Origin: Gonium pectorale
Taxonomy: Eukaryota > Chlorophyta > Chlorophyceae > Chlamydomonadales > Volvocaceae
Direction of reading: 5' to 3'
DNA: 64,000 bases
NCBI GenBank assembly: GCA_001584585.1
Contig: LSYV01000026.1
Span: forward strand, 897,593 to 961,592
Both the position numbers and the translations under genes were made by a program. The notes under the pieces were generated by a model. That model was not told the origin of the DNA, made no database searches, and saw only the letters and a program-made list of their open reading frames with translations. Below are positions 11,289 through 23,200 of the stretch, piece after piece (the first letter of the stretch is position 1; every line of letters begins with the position of its first letter).

Positions 11289-12638
11289 TGTGAGTACCGC
11301 ATCGTGGTGCCAAACGACGCGTTTTGAGGCGTGAAATCATTGCTCGAAACCACGCTGATGCCCTCTCGGGTCACCCTGGCCGTGACCGTACGATTGAGCT
11401 GATTGAACGAACCTTTTGGTGGCCGTCGTTGAAACTGGATGTATGTAGCTGACTTTGTTGCTTCGTGTGACTTGTGTCAACGGAACAAAGCTCAGTCAGG
11501 TAAGCCGGCTGGTCTGTCCCAACCGCTTCCCATCCCTGAGAAGCCTTGGAGCAGTGTCTCGATGGACTTCATCCTTGGCCTACCGCGAACCCGGAATGGG
11601 CACAACTCGATCGTTGTGTTTGTGGATCGCTTGACTAAGATGGTGCATGTACGCGCATGCAAGAAAGAGATTGATGCAGAAGAAGCTGCTGACCTGTTCT
11701 TTGACGCTGTTGTGCGTTTGCACGGCATGCCTGAGACCATTGTGTCTGATCGAGACACCAAGTTTACTGGTGCCTTCTTCCGTGCACTGATGGCACGCTG
11801 TTGTGTTAAGCAAAGCATGAGCTCTGCTTTCCATCCCGAGACTGATGGTCAAACTGAACGCATGAACCGGATCCTTGGGGATATGCTGCGCAACTACTGT
11901 GACTCTGAGCCGTCACATTGGCAGCGTTACCTTGGGCCCGCTGAGTTTGCTATGAACAACCTCCGAAACCGTTCGACGGGCGTTACCCCGTTCTACTTGA
12001 ATTACGGGTTCCACCCACGGACTCCTCTGCTGCTTGAACTCGGCGACGCAGTACCCGCTGCTAAGGCTTACGGTGATACGTATGTTGAGCGCCTTGACGC
12101 TGCTAAGCGTTGCTTGCAGGCGGCGCAAGACCGCATGACAGCGTCTGAAGATCGGAAGCGGCGTGCTGTGACGTTTGCTGAAGGAGACCAGGTTCTCTTG
12201 AGCACAAAGAATCTGGGTAAGCAACGAGGCATGAAGCCTAAGAAACTGATGCCCAAATGGATTGGACCGTTCCCAGTTGAAACGATGATTAACCCTGTGG
12301 CTGCACGCTTAACGCTGCCTGATGGTTATCGGATGCATGACGTGTTCCACATCTCTCTCCTACGGCCATACCGTGAGGATGGCGAGGCTGTGAAGCCCCC
12401 GCAACCAACGGTCTCTGACCCTGGAGCTGTGACGCCGACATGGACACCTGAGCGGATCATTGATCATGAGACGCGCCGACTCCGTAACCGAACCCTGACA
12501 CGTTACTTGGTTAAGTGGACTGGACACGGACATGAGAACAACACTTGGGTTGATGAGGCGAGCTTCGTTGACGACTCTTTGCTTCGGTCGTACTGGGCTA
12601 CGCAACCTGACAAGCGCAGCGCGGACGCTGACGCCTGA
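11289..12638 (+). pseudogene. pol remnant: integrase plus chromodomain, frameshifted
   Basis: The longest intact frame is 11439-12638 (399 codons). Upstream coding continues in other frames: 11289-11322 (ending VVPNDAF) and 11330-11441 with the zinc-finger histidines of HADALSGHPG and a conserved ERTFWWPSL. One-base frameshifts are needed near 11323 and 11441. CDLC supplies the HHCC cysteines. The catalytic triad is D43 (SMDFILG), D104 (VSDRDTKF) and E140 (TDGQTERMNR), counted from 11439; D104 to E140 has 35 intervening residues, as in retroviral-type integrases. A chromodomain follows near residues 330-390 (ERIIDHETRR, YLVKWTGH, NNTWVDEASF); in chromoviruses this steers integration to particular chromatin. 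The stop at 12638 is just ahead of the polypurine tract. Whether the two shifts are real or sequencing errors cannot be judged here. Confidence 0.88.
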
Positions 12639-12652
12639 GGAGGGGAGGCAGA
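12638..12652 (+). promoter_or_regulatory. Polypurine tract
   Basis: GAGGAGGGGAGGCAGA-type purine run directly before the 3' LTR, the plus-strand primer site expected in LTR retroelements. Confidence 0.75.
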
Positions 12653-12956
12653 TGTTGTAGCATGGCGCGAGCCTTGCCTGGCGCGTGCCCTGCATGCCTG
12701 ACGCGACTGAGTAGCGCCAGAAGACGGACAGTCCTGAGAGAAGACAGAACGTCTAGAGACACTATGACTAGTCGTCTCCTGACCAGAGAAGATGACGGGA
12801 CCGCTCGTCCAGAGTCGTTTCAGTCCCCTTGGCAATGGGTATTTATACTCGGGGGAGAGTTAGGCTGATAACAGTTTTTGACCGACTGTGTGTCTACACC
12901 TTCCCTAACTTGGCGGGTCGCACCCGTCCTGAAGCAGTCGTTCTGCTCCTTCAACA
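12653..12956 (+). repeat. 3' LTR
   Basis: 304 bp, one mismatch to the 5' LTR, followed by the ATTTG target duplication. Confidence 0.95.
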
Positions 12957-12961
12957 ATTTG
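12957..12961. repeat. Target-site duplication, right copy (ATTTG)
   Basis: Matches 9486-9490. Removing 9491-12961 restores the pre-insertion site. Confidence 0.9.
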
Positions 12962-14212
12962 GCATTGCAAACGCCATCCCTTCCAACGCCCGCCACCGAG
13001 GCGCAAAGGCTCAGAGCGCTCAAAGGAGACTGGCACTAAGCAAGAAGGGGTGTTGTCGTACGCAGTGTGAGAAGGTGCAGGCTACGCGTGAAGGACCCTG
13101 CGCCAGTGCAGCGCTCGTACTGTACCGTACGGGGCCTGCAGCACCGTCCTCTTATTGTTGGCGTGTCGTCCAATCGGATTCGGTGCCCTGGCCCTGGACC
13201 TGGCCGGCTAATTTGCGGGTTATCAAGGATTCCCGTAGAACCAAGTGCACATTAGGGTCATCCTCCGAAACCCACACAGCACAGGTGTAGTCACCAAGCA
13301 GGTGCACCGGCGCAGGCAGCTAGCCTCTAACAGTCCAGCACTAAAACATGAAGCGTGCTTCCGCAATGCGGGAGCCAACCAAGGAGACCACCTGCCGAAA
13401 ACATCTGATGACATCCCCCTCTACCGACCCTCTCGGTTGTGGTAAGTGTGGTGTGAGAGTTGTGAGACTGCCGCTTGAAACGACGAGGGGCGGGCCGGTC
13501 CCCTTTCAGGGGACCCAGGCCCTTGCTACGACCCCTCCTGTACGCCGGCATGCGGGGCATGTACGTGCAGACTGTGGAACCCAATCAGATGGATGGCCAT
13601 AGGCCAAGTCCGATCGCTTGAAGAGAAGGTACGCGAATGCGGGGTGTAGGGGGAAAGGGGCGGTCGTGGGATATGAGCCCTGCTCGACTCGCCCACTGGA
13701 CAGGGTTGCCTCGCACAGGCTCCTCGTCCACTTTTGTCCGTGCGGCCTAACTCAGCAACCCACTTATACAGTACCTGCAGTCGTGACCTGCAGTCCACAG
13801 CATGTGATTGCAAAGTGGTGGGAGGGGGAGGGAGGGGGGTTCGCGTCCATGCATGAGAAACGCTGGCAGCAGGCGTCAGAACGTCGTGTGCTGATGATGG
13901 CGCGCCGTGCACGACAAACTACATTCCACGCAAAGAATGTGCCCTCTCGACTGTCGCAATGCATTTGGGACGCAGCCTACGCACAATGAGGGTTGTATCT
14001 ATCGGTGTTGCTAGCTGGTAGCCGTGCTGCACGTTGTCGTACCCGATTGGTGCACACGTCCATTTCACGGTCATCCATCATTTGCATGCCATAAGGTTTG
14101 TACGTGTGTGTGTATGTGCCTGTTGGCTGATCATCGTTTGTGGTTGTAGATTGTCGTACGCATGTGGCTACTTAGGCTGAGCCAGCGTGTGTTTGCGCTG
14201 TCTCATCGCATG

Positions 14213-14412
14213 GCTCAGGCGAGGGTGGGGACGGGCGGGCCGGCATGTGAGGCAGCGGCGCGGGGCTGGAAGGCTCAGGCGAGGGTGGCGACGGGCGGGC
14301 CGGAAAGTATGGGAGACGGCGGCGCGGGGCTGGAAGGCTCAGGCGAAGGTGGGGACGGGCGGACCGGCATGGGAGATAGCGGCGCGGAGCTGGAGGGCTC
14401 GGGCAAGGGTGT
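14213..14412 (+). repeat. 60-64 bp minisatellite, about 3.3 units
   Basis: Units begin GCTCAGGCGAGGGTGGGGAC at 14213, 14273 (64 bp, with a 4-bp insertion), 14337, and a partial unit at 14397. Each carries GGGCGGGCCGGCAT-like and GGCGCGGGGCTGGAAG-like blocks. Confidence 0.85.
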
Positions 14413-16677
14413 GTCTGAATGGCTCCATTTGAACCGAGTCGTTCAGAGTAAACACGGCAGCAATCTGAGACACGGCGTACTCCCAGTTTTGACACGACAC
14501 GTTTCTTTTCAGCAGCATTTCGCCACTGCTGTTTTGATGCATCAGACGGAATGTAAGCACGTTTGGTGGCCGCTTCGTACCTTACCTCCATTAAATGAAA
14601 TAATTATCAGGTCATGGGCAAATGAACGGCCAATCTCACCGTCTGTTAGGGCAATCATGGCTGAGCCACAATGCAACGTGGATTGTTGAGTTCACGTCCA
14701 TCTTGTCTTACTTACCTTCGTTTACAAGCGTGTGTCTTTCATTCTGTCGATGAGTGATGCGGTGCCCTGGTGTACGTACACCTCCCCCGCCCCCCCTTTT
14801 TGCACCCCAACCCCAGCACCTCCAACGCGGCAGCGCACTCCGCAAGGGGCTCCCATTAAGCCAAAGAGACTGCACATACCGTACCGCCCACCAGGTTCAA
14901 AGAACTCCTCATGACCTGCTCTTGGCTGGGCTTGGATCAATCGGCCTCCTGACTAACCCCACCAGGCAAAAATGGCATGCAAAGCATACTTGGCACGGAG
15001 AACAACACTGTAGTGCATTTGACATGATTACGTTTGCCGCAGCAACCTGCCCCGGCCCCCTGGCCATCACATGCCCTGCAGTTGCACAACACATACAGTT
15101 GCATCGGACGGGGCAGATTGCATCATTCCCACACCGTGCCATTGATCAATGGCACGTCAGCATCACCTCAGCAGCATGTTGCTCAAATCAAAGCACCCAC
15201 CGTCATCCGCTATGATACTGGGGTTGGCTGGCCTACTAAAGGCTTATTGCTGACCTTGCTGTGGCCGGCCCCTCCATCCAGAGAACTGTGATGTTTCCGC
15301 GGTCCCGTGTCAATGAACGATGAAAATGCGCTGAAAGAAGCCACGAATGATCAAGGTCAGTCCACTATCAACGAACGCAGTGATCATAACCAAAGAGGAG
15401 GCAAGCGTCATACAGCCTACATGACGCGCACACGTTCACCACACGGGGGGCTGGGAGCCGGGAGACATGCACCAGCCCGCATGCGACGCACGTAGGCTAG
15501 ACTAAGCGCACCCAGCACGGCTTTGCACAGGGTCACCCCAGAGAGAATTCTGGGCCGCATCGGGGGCTACGATGGTGGTCGCCGCCGAACTAACATGCAG
15601 GGACATCACCCCTTCGACTGCCTCTGGAGCTGGGTCCCACAAAACGACGCCATCACTTTCGCGCTTACGCTCGTCGTATGCGTTTTCCTTTTCAACACGT
15701 TCAACACAACCATTATCTCCGGTTGCAGAATACATGCACACACACATGCCCCCCCAAATCGTTTGTTGGGGGAGCCATACAGTTCGTCTTGTTCAAGTAT
15801 GAAGCCCCCGAGTTGCGTATCACCTATGCAAACACCCGGGGAGACACAACCTTTGAAAATGCCATGGTAGCCCCACGAAGGCCGGGGCTTTCACCAGCCG
15901 TGTTTGTGCACTAGCGGACAGCTGCCATGGCCCCGATTCTAACCGTAACACATAGCCACAGCCCAATCACATCCTGCAACGGGCAACCCACTACTTACTG
16001 GCCCCAGAAGTTTTGTAAGTACAGAACAAGTGGGCAAACGATCAGAATGGCCACACCCCACGCCGTGGCCAGAAGGGGCATGTTGCTGAATGCCGCCAAG
16101 TCCCTGCGATCCATTTAGTGGCCGGTGTGTTGCGTATCCCACCATACACACCCACAATGGCGCTGTATTCATCGTACAGCGACGCCTCGCGGTTTCTCGC
16201 CTTGACAAACAGTCGGCTGACCAGCAGCAGGGTCGGGATGACCCTACATGCGCCGCTCAGGACGCTGTGGTGGGCGCCTGCGTTAGGTGGCGACGTCGAA
16301 GGGAGCAAGGAGGCGGCGGTGGAGGTGGGGGCGATCTGTTATCTTCCATCCCTTTCTTGACCCCAACAGTGCTCCAGAAGTCTTTCCACAAGCGAACCAC
16401 TTGCTCTATCAACCAGTCTCCATCTGCAATGGACACACCACGGAGAGCAAGAGAAAGCCGTTACAAGACGATTGGCACACTAGCGCATGCATTACGTGCC
16501 ACATGACTTAGCCTGACAGTGCTCAGACTCTTATAGACTCAAACGTCTGAACATACTTTGAGTCGCACGCGCTTACAGTAATCTGCCACGCCTGCACTGC
16601 TCCCGGCCCCCGTTGTGTCCTCATCAGGGGCGGCTCGCGCGAGACTTTTGCCAAGAAACTGAAAGCTGCAGAGAAGA

Positions 16678-16752
16678 TGTCTGAACGTCCCTCCACGTTT
16701 CTGCGATCATACGCACCCGAAGGCGTGACGTTTTCAGTAGGGCGAGCGGGTT
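16678..16752 (+). repeat. Dispersed repeat, copy A
   Basis: Shares a block around CGCACCCGAAGGCGTGACGT, followed by a TTTTCAGTAGGGCGAGCGGG-like stretch, with minus-strand 42745-42663 and plus-strand 45795-45893. The similarity continues upstream as an A-rich then CTGCAGAGAA-like motif. Confidence 0.55.
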
Positions 16753-17355
16753 GATCAAGCAAATGGTACGACGTTCCTCGTATCCAACCCAGAGGGACCA
16801 CAATCCTGCCAGTACTTGGGAATTCACCTGGTGGTATGCCGTCGGTGGGCGTGCTGTGCGGGTCGCTGTCCCTGTCATCAGTCCGTCGGTGATCAGCGGC
16901 TGCCAGGCCAGCGCGCACCCACCCAGCCCAGCCAGCCCACCCTACTGGCCGACAGATGGGTAGCCAGAGGTGGCGGCTCGCTATCGGCAACTCATGGGGA
17001 GGAGGCCTCTAAGCACCTTGCGCGTGGGTGTATTTGCGCTGCAGGGGACCTCCGGTTTCACTGCAGCCCAAACAAGGCGACTGGCGGGTTTTGCTGGGGC
17101 AATGATGCGTTGACTTCCACGTTCAAGAGCCCACGGCAGCCAAGAATGACGACCTGCAGGGACATGCCATGTGCACGCTGCACGTCCATCCTTACAGGTC
17201 TGCTTATCGACGTTCGTCGTTTAGGGGTCGGGCGCACGCGGTTCTGGTAACCGCTGCTTGCCGACGGACCGGTGTGAAGTCAACAATCCCGCGAAGACCG
17301 CCCACGACCGTTCGCGCGAGGTAGCAACGTAGTATGAACGACGCCTTGGTAAAGC

Positions 17356-18354
17356 GCGGGGGCGGCTCTGCCGCGCGGGCACCTGCCGTGGCTGGAGGCG
17401 GTGGCGACGATGCGGCCGGCGAAGCTTCACCTGGAGAACATAATGCTGGACGAGGCAGACCTGCGCTGCATTGCGGGGATGTCCAGCTTCAAGGTCAAGT
17501 GCTGAAAGGCCAGCCTCCGGGCTTGGGCACATGGGGCTTACAGGGAGCTGCTGGTTTGTCAAAGAACTGTGAGGGAATCACCAGCCACAAGGTGGGGTGG
17601 GGACTGGACTGCTCTGCGGTACGGCTTTCGGCATTCTGGATCTTTGGTTTGGACTTGCCCGATTAAAGCTGTAGGTGTTTCACCGAAGTAGCTTGCCTGG
17701 CTACAATGCGAATTCTGGCCACACACATGTGCCCCGTACACCGTAATGTCCTGCCACGGCATCTGCCCGCAGTCTGTCTGCCTCACGGCCGCTGAGCCGT
17801 CTTTCCCCGTGGGCCCGCTGCCGCTGCTGGGTAGCCTGCCCCGCCTGTAGTACCTGGAGCTCAGCGCTCTCTCGCTGGTGCGCCAGCCACAGGAGGAGGC
17901 CGCGCAGGCGATGAAGCGGCTGTGCGTGGCCGCGGCGCCGCGCCCCTTGGAGATTGCCATTCAGGCATTCCACGACGGCATATATGAGCTACATGATCTC
18001 CTTGGGCTGCTGGATGATGAGGGTGACGATGAGCCAGGTGGCGCGCCGGGTGAGCACGGAGGCGGGGGGGCTGCAGACGGAGGCGGTGCCGCGGAAGGCG
18101 GGGGTGGTCCGGGGCATGGGTTGTTGCACCAGTCACAGGCGCTGCTTGCCAGGGTGCACAGGCTGCTGGGCGGCGAGGGGCTGGCCCCGGGCATGGTACG
18201 CCTGGAGGTGGAAGACACTCCTGGGCCGAGCTCAGATGATGGGAGCGATTCTGACGACGAGGGCATGTCCGATGATGAGATCCAAAGCGAAGTTGAGTCT
18301 GAGGATGGCGAACATGAGAGCCCTGACAGCGAAGACGGCCCGTACCTGTTCTAG
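17356..18354 (+). pseudogene. Partial duplicate of the F-box/LRR gene with a nonsense codon
   Basis: Homologous to 6985-7928. Exon-like 17356-17493 keeps the frame (LPRGHLPWLEAVATM ... RCIAGMSSF). The intron equivalent is 17494-17772 with donor GTCAAG and the same GCAG acceptor. The last-exon equivalent, 17773-18354, keeps the acidic tail and ends DGPYLF. At 17848-17850 the parental GAG (Glu) is TAG. The first ~600 codons of the parent, including the F-box-like region, are absent. The intron and the 3' UTR are also copied, so this is a DNA-level segmental duplication, not a retrocopy. The last frame downstream of the stop is otherwise open, so inactivation may be recent. Confidence 0.85.
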
Positions 18355-18600
18355 AGCTGAGCCGTGAGTCGATCCGTGGGGGCTGGATGTTGTGGCGGCG
18401 CATCGGGAGCATGGCGTGTGCAGATGGCGTGCGGCTGAATGGTGCACATGGATCCATGTGTAATATGCGTGGGGTTGCGGTGTTTGCACGCTCGCGCCTT
18501 CTGCTACCCTGTCGGGATGGCGTGTGGCTCATGTCAGCTATGCCCTGACCCAGGAATTTAGCAAAGCCCTGACCCTCGCACCACCGGCGTTGCAATCATG
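17356..18600 (+). repeat. Segmental duplication of 6985 to about 8160
   Basis: Similarity starts at GCGGGGGCGGCT in both places and carries on past the stop codon. Examples are CGGGAGCATGGCGTG and, further on, TTTGCAC(A/G)C(C/T)CGCGCCTTCT-like and AGCCCTGAC blocks. The right boundary is approximate. Confidence 0.75.
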
Positions 18601-20291
18601 TGCTGCGCTGTTAACCGTTACCGTGTCGATGATCGGGTCTCTATTAGGTCTGGCAAACGCGGTGCCGTCTACCATGGCTACCTGCTCCGTCTGCTTATCA
18701 ACACATTGTGACGCTTGGTGGTAGACAATGTGGCGGTGCCTTCAGCTGCTAGGCCGACCTTGGCGGGTCAAGTCTCCTGTATTATCGCTGTCTGACGGTT
18801 GCTCAGGCCACAGAAACGAGGTATTCTTGTTGCACGCGGTATGACGCTCAGTACGGCGTGTCCCAGTTGTTCCTAGCAGGAACAGGCACGGGTGCCTCGG
18901 GTTGTGCCGCTGGTGCAGCATTCACCTGGGTCATGGCGTCCATGCGATGGTGCAGTTGCCTCAGCTACGCTTCTAGGCTTGCTAATCCCGCAATCGTCCG
19001 GGCCTGGAGTAGCCCGTCGCTGGTGTCATGCTGCATGCAAGTCACCTCGCTAAGCATGGTGCTGGTCATTTGCCGGACTGATTAATGCCGTCACTGGGGA
19101 ATGCTGTTTGGCCGTACAGTATCTTGCTGGGCTAAACCAGAAGTGGGGTATCCTTCGAAGGCACGATGTTGGCTTCAGATAGGATGGCCCTTGCTGCCTT
19201 CACCACGGATGGATGTGCTCCCACGTATTGTCGTACAAAAAGGGACCCCCAAGCCTGCTCATAATTAAGTGTGCACCAACACCGCAAGCAAAACAAGTCA
19301 AGCGCCTCAAAAGGCAGCCCATACGTGCGCCACGATCAACCATTGCAGAAGTTCCTCGCAGTTTTGCCACAGTGCGACCGGCGGTACGAGGGGCGTCATG
19401 TACGGTAGCTTATGCCAGAGAGCCGTACAAGCACGCGGCCTTGAAGCATTCTCCCGAGCCGTTGGCTGCCACCTACGCCGCCGGACGCGACCGCCCAGAG
19501 CCTTCGCTGATCGGAGCCCTCCGCCGTTGCCTGCGACTCATCAGGTGTCAACTCCACTCTGATTGTGCACATCGTCAGACGGCCGACATCCGTCCCCTTC
19601 GGCATATGGGGCCAGCCGCACGGCAGCCACACCCCATGCCGCCATGCGCATTGTAAGGGGGCTGGGGCCGATGGATGAAAGCCTCTTTCGGTAAATGCAA
19701 AGCCAATTTGGGACACCTCTCCTTATCACTCGCCTATGCTGTCTCTCTTTCCCGTCCAGCCTTCACATTCCGCCCCATGCACACGCCAGCACCAGGGCTC
19801 CCCAAGACAACGGGATCACACAGGTGCCATCCGCGGGCAGCACATGAAAGCCACGCCACTTGTCCGTTCAAAACATGCAATGACGGTTAGGATACGGTAG
19901 TCGGCACCACCCCAGGCCCGACGCCCCGCCTGCCACACAGAGTCACACAGCTCCGCGGCGTCGTCCACAAGCCAGTAAACTCCTGCATAAAGAGGCGGAA
20001 CCGCCGAACCGCAGAAGCCAGTGCTTCACATCAGGAGAAGCGCCTTGTTTCAGCGCTTCCAGCATGCGTGTGCAAATTGCGGGTAAAGTCTGCCGTGCCC
20101 CTCAGCATTGCACGCTCGGACCAGTACTTGCCCCCTCCCCCGTCACCCCAACCGCTTACGTACGCACGCCGACAGATCACATCTCGAACGTGGAAGTTGA
20201 GATGAATTCAACAGGCCAGCGCTCACGTGATCCGCCGCTCAGCGCCGGAGACTAGACTGCATGGCGCCGAGGGCAGCCCGGCACTCCGCAT
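18601..20291. other. Intergenic, no gene recognised
   Basis: Lies between the duplicated pseudogene and the 3' end of the MYND gene. Part should be the MYND gene's 3' UTR; no canonical TGTAA on the minus strand was spotted close to its stop. No coding-like frames. Confidence 0.4.
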
Positions 20292-23200
20292 CTAGCCTCT
20301 TTGCCTGCTGCACTCGGACTTGTGCGCAGCGCGCCAGTGCGCCCGCTGGCACTCGGGTCCGCAGTAGCGCACCTCCCGGCAGCCCGTACACTGCCGCAGC
20401 CGCAGCTCCGCCTCAGCCGCACCCGTGAAGGTGCTGCAGCCTGGGTTGGCGCACATCCTGGGCAGCTTCAGGGGGCCTTGGGCCTGCTGGAAAAAGCCCG
20501 AAGCGCCATCCCACCACTTGCGAAGGAGCTCAAGCGCCGCCGCACGGAACGGCCCGCCGCCAGCGCCGCTCGCTTCGCCGGAGGAAATGCTGGCGTCGCC
20601 AGCACCGTCGCTGGCGCCAACGGGCCCCGTCGGCCCGATGCTGCTGTCGGACCCACAGCCGCTGCCCTTGAGCTTGTTGAACATCGCCAGCAAGCGGCCG
20701 TCCGCCTGCGCCTCAAGTACACACCGCAGCGCCGCCACGCCCTCCGCCATTTCCGCAGCAACGCTGCCCCTGCACCTGCTTCCACCGCCACCGGCTCCGC
20801 TATCGTCACCGTTGCCGCCCGCGGCGGCGGTGGCTCCCAACGCCATCGCCTGCCGCACCTCCTCGCTGTGCTCCGGGTGGCTCGCGACCGCTAGCAGCAC
20901 TCCCAGCACCTGCCGCGCCACGTCCCGGGGATCCATGGAGACGTGCTCGGCCGTGTGGTCCGCCGCAATTTCGCCATGCGATTGGGTGGGCAGCGAGGCG
21001 AGGTGCTCGAGGAAACGGCCCGCAGCGGCCAGGAGGCGGCCCGGGCGTGCGGGCAGGAGGCCGTGGCGCACCTCCGCCAGCCCGTTGGTGATCAAGGGCG
21101 AGGCCAAGTGCGTGACGGCTTCGTAAAGCGCGGCTGTGACCGTCGCGGTCGCCTGAGTGCGCGATTGAGCCATGACACGCGCCCTCGCGCGCAGCAGCGA
21201 CGGCAGCGCACGCGCGCTGGTGCAGACGGCCACCGCCACTGCGCCGCGCAGCTCGGCGGCGACGGCAGGGTAGGCGACGAGGTCCGTCGCCAGGAGGCCC
21301 TCGCGGCCCCAGCGACGGAGTATGCCCATGGCGGCCTCGCAGCAGCTGAAGGCGCTTTCCAACGCCTGTTGCAGCGCCGGGTCGACGGCCGCCGCGTCGG
21401 CCGACGCCCCGGGGCCCTCCGCCTCTCCAGCCGCCGCAGGGCCCTCCGCTGCGTCGCCCAGCTTGCCGCAGACCTCATCCAGGCGCGAGCCCAAGTAAGA
21501 CACCAGCTTGGCCTGCGTGACCAGCAGGGCGGCCAACTCCCGGGCCACCTCGTCTACCGGAGGGAGCGGCGCCGCATGCGGCGGGGCGGCGGGCGCGTGC
21601 CCTGGATGGGCCGCGGCGCCCAGCAGCTGCCCAGCCGATGGCAGCACTCGCAGCAGCTGGAACGCTTGCAGGATGACGGCGCTGTTGGCGCCCGGACCAG
21701 AGCAGGCGTACGCACCCGCCATGAGCCGCAGCGAGTGGTTGAGGGCGCGGGGCCAGCCGGCTCGCAGCATCCTCGTCGCCAGGCCGTCGCGCTGGGAGGC
21801 GTCCAGCGTCTTGAAGGCTGGGGGAGGCGGAGCGGAGCGAGCATGGAATGAGGGCGCCGGTTGTTGGACCGGGCATGGGCCTCGTTTGATAGGCATTCGC
21901 AGGGCTGTTTGCTCAAGGGGATCGGAGGGCATGATGCGCCGCAAAGGCCTGGGGGCACGTTGTTGCCCTAGTCAGCGGGAAGTGCTCAGGCGGAGAGTTG
22001 ATGCAAATGCGAAGTAGAAGGCCCAGCATGAGCCCCCTTTTTTCACCGCAACCGGGCATTCTGTTATTGACCTACGCGCCGTACCCTGTTATAGGCATTC
22101 ACCCTTCGTTTGCCATGGCCAAACGCCCCGTGTGGACGTCTCTTGGCGTGTCATACAATGCGGGGCCCGGCTCGGTTACCCTGCCCGGTCAGCGCCGCGA
22201 CGGTTGCAGCCACGCCAATGCCCAGGCCTGGCCCCACCCACCGTCGTTAGGGCCCTCTCCCACATCCCTCATCACCAGGCGCCGAGCGGTCCACGCCAAG
22301 GCGGCGACTGCCGCCACACGGTCGGACTGCGCAAGCTGCGCAGGAGCCGTCCCCGTTAACCCAGACGCCTTGGTGCGCCCCAGGTCCGACAGCTCCAGCC
22401 GCCTCAGCTGCCCGGGCACGTCAGGATCGGGACCCGCCGCCGCCACCGCCGCGTCGTCCGCCGCCACGGTCATCGCCGCCGCCAGCAACCCAAGCGCCGT
22501 CGGCAAGCACGCGCGCGCTCGCTCCTGCGGCAGCCGCCGCACCACCAGCGTCGCCAACCTCTGGACCATGACATCGAGGCCCGTGAGGCGAAGGTAGGCG
22601 ACCGGCGGGCTGGCATCGCGGCCGGCGGCGTAGGCGCGCGACAGCGCCGTGACGGCCCGGCAGGCCGCGTCCATGACGTCCAGGGGATCCGGCGGCGGCA
22701 GCGGCTCCGCGAGCCAGGCCTCAGGGTCGGCCGCGGTCCCGGCGCCGTGCGCGCCGGCGCGCCGACCTCCGCCGCCGCCGCGGGCGCGCCGGCCGCCACC
22801 GTCGCCGCCTGCCTTGCCGCCCATGCCCAGCCGCTCCAGGAGGTCCCACGTCGCCAGCGCCGGGGTAAGCATCTCCATGTGGCGCAACGACGGCGACGCC
22901 CCCCCAGCCCCCGCCCCGATCGGCGTCATGAACGACACATCAAACAGCGGCCAGCTCGACCAAGGGGCGGAGGGCATCCCGCCACCGCCACCGCCGTCGC
23001 CGCCACGGCCACGGCCGCGGCTGCTGGCCACCCCGCCGCCTCCGTGGTCGCGCGCAAACCGCTCCAGCAGGCAGCGCTGTAGCCGTTGCACGGCCTCGCC
23101 CAGCAGCAGCCCCGCCAGGCGCCGCGCCAGCGGGCTCGGCTGCAGCGCGGTCACGGGGCCGCCGCCCACACCCTGCCGTGCGCACACCGCCTGGGCCGCC

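Larger units (their letters stand above)
9491..12956 (+). mobile_element. Ty3/gypsy-type LTR retrotransposon with chromodomain (chromovirus), internally rearranged
   Basis: Two 304-bp LTRs (9491-9794 and 12653-12956) begin TGTTG and end CAACA and differ at one position. They are flanked by the 5-bp target duplication ATTTG (9486-9490, 12957-12961). A purine-rich tract precedes the 3' LTR. The pol remnant encodes an HHCC/DD35E integrase and a C-terminal chromodomain, which defines a chromovirus. No reverse transcriptase, RNase H or protease is visible. The interior holds the start of a gag-like frame, a 900-N gap, and an inverted copy of the 5' end. Total length including Ns is 3466 bp, short for a full Ty3 element (generally 5 kb or more). 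This copy cannot be autonomous. Confidence 0.93.
12962..17355. other. 4.4-kb gene-poor region
   Basis: No exon series or known protein family was recognised on either strand. The region holds a minisatellite (14213-14412), a dispersed repeat copy (16678-16752), and a fragment at 15664-15679 shared with 42995-43010. Small frames look random. It probably consists of decayed repeats. Confidence 0.45.

Noticed and set aside
11021..11374. 117-codon minus-strand frame in the retroelement
   Set aside because: It is the inverted copy of the 5' LTR end and leader read through into pol; no known protein.
20943..21851. 302-codon plus-strand frame opposite the MYND gene
   Set aside because: Antisense shadow. 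The minus strand carries a zinc finger and splices consistently.
22189..22241. MYND exon 2 read through to the stop at 22189
   Set aside because: Splicing at GTGGGT (22241) joins the next exon in phase and leads to the MYND finger; the extra codons are intronic.
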